Assembly: GCA_902826335.1 (NCBI GenBank)
Contig: CADEEL010000007.1
Coordinates: 40,773-104,772 of the forward strand
DNA: 64,000 nt
Direction: 5' to 3'
From: an uncultured Alphaproteobacteria bacterium
GTDB taxonomy: Bacteria; Pseudomonadota; Alphaproteobacteria; Caulobacterales; Aquidulcibacteraceae
The translations under genes were made by a program, and so were the position numbers. Below are positions 63,924-64,000 of this stretch, one piece after another. The notes beneath the pieces were generated by a model, which was not told where the DNA came from, did not search any database, and saw only the letters and a list, made by a program, of their open reading frames with translations. Numbering within the stretch: position 1 is the first letter of the stretch; each line of letters starts with the position of its first letter.

Positions 63924-64000
63924 TCACCAGGCGCGCACGCGCCCGACATCGACATGAACGAAGTCCGGGCCCGGGTAATAGCCCACGCCGCCGCGTCCAA
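63924..64000 (-). CDS. C-terminal end of a DUF882/YcbK-type peptidoglycan peptidase
   Basis: The last 25 codons of a gene entering from the right edge, ending at TGA 63924. The visible residues GGVGYYPGPDFVHVDVGRVRAW are the signature end of DUF882 (YcbK/MepK, peptidase M15-like) proteins, with the zinc-ligand His and Asp in FVHVD. These cut peptidoglycan crosslinks. Everything before lies outside the window. Confidence 0.85.
   Translation of the reverse strand, partial: GRGGVGYYPGPDFVHVDVGRVRAW

Noticed and set aside
1-64000. CRISPR array or prophage
   Set aside because: No regularly spaced direct repeats, no cas, integrase, capsid or terminase genes were seen.

Overview
The window is high-GC DNA from an alphaproteobacterium, most likely of the Caulobacterales/Hyphomonadaceae type. 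This is inferred from family content: a DUF1013 (TrcR-type) protein, two short YdcH/DUF465 proteins, COQ9, an aa3-type oxidase subunit IV-like protein next to a three-gene (pntAA/pntAB/pntB) transhydrogenase, an argD-argF-hslO operon, mesaconyl-CoA hydratase, phaA/phaB/phaR, and many overlapping, densely packed genes. It is ordinary chromosome: there is no prophage, CRISPR array or intact insertion sequence. One IS3-type orfA remnant, several palindromic intergenic repeats and one AT-richer ATPase-like gene are the main signs of mobility.

Layout. 0-8 kb: a membrane/SH3-like protein, mesaconyl-CoA hydratase, apaG, the arginine operon argD-argF-hslO (minus strand) and an esterase. 8-12.5 kb: polyhydroxybutyrate genes phaB, phaA and divergent phaR, then a luciferase-like oxidoreductase. 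12.5-20.5 kb: a chemoreceptor with an internal duplication and a CheR/CheB tether tail, trcR, two divergent ydcH paralogues, an LpxR-like outer-membrane protein, a diguanylate cyclase and purE-purK. 20.6-25.9 kb: an apparent five-gene operon flanked by chromate-resistance genes (ChrB domain, ornithine cyclodeaminase, M17 aminopeptidase, SOD-rhodanese fusion, ChrA). 25.9-30 kb: coq9, rpsU with an apparent CTG start, a MarR/VOC pair with a visible operator, and a DUF4160-DUF2442 pair. 30-34.7 kb: the transhydrogenase operon, interrupted by two unrelated genes. 34.7-40 kb: a vitamin B12 uptake operon (btuB-C-D-F) behind a cobalamin riboswitch. 40-48.6 kb: GTP-type PEP carboxykinase and an RND efflux system with a TetR regulator and palindromic operator. 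48.6-57.5 kb: a Cys-Cys membrane protein under a Zur-box-like palindrome, a coiled-coil membrane protein, arfB, an unrecognised ATPase-like protein coupled to isovaleryl-CoA dehydrogenase, mgtE and a CPBP protease. 57.5-64 kb: a LytS/LytTR two-component pair surrounded by four small exported proteins, an IS3 remnant, a GIY-YIG protein, tRNA-Leu(GAG) and the end of a DUF882 gene.

The most interesting candidates are the chromate operon with its atypical SOD-rhodanese protein, the degenerate P-loop protein at 52.3-53.7 kb, the two extra genes inside the pnt operon, the LytS/LytTR neighbourhood of exported NTF2-like proteins, and several long inverted-repeat elements. All functions are read from sequence motifs and family knowledge; no database search was run.
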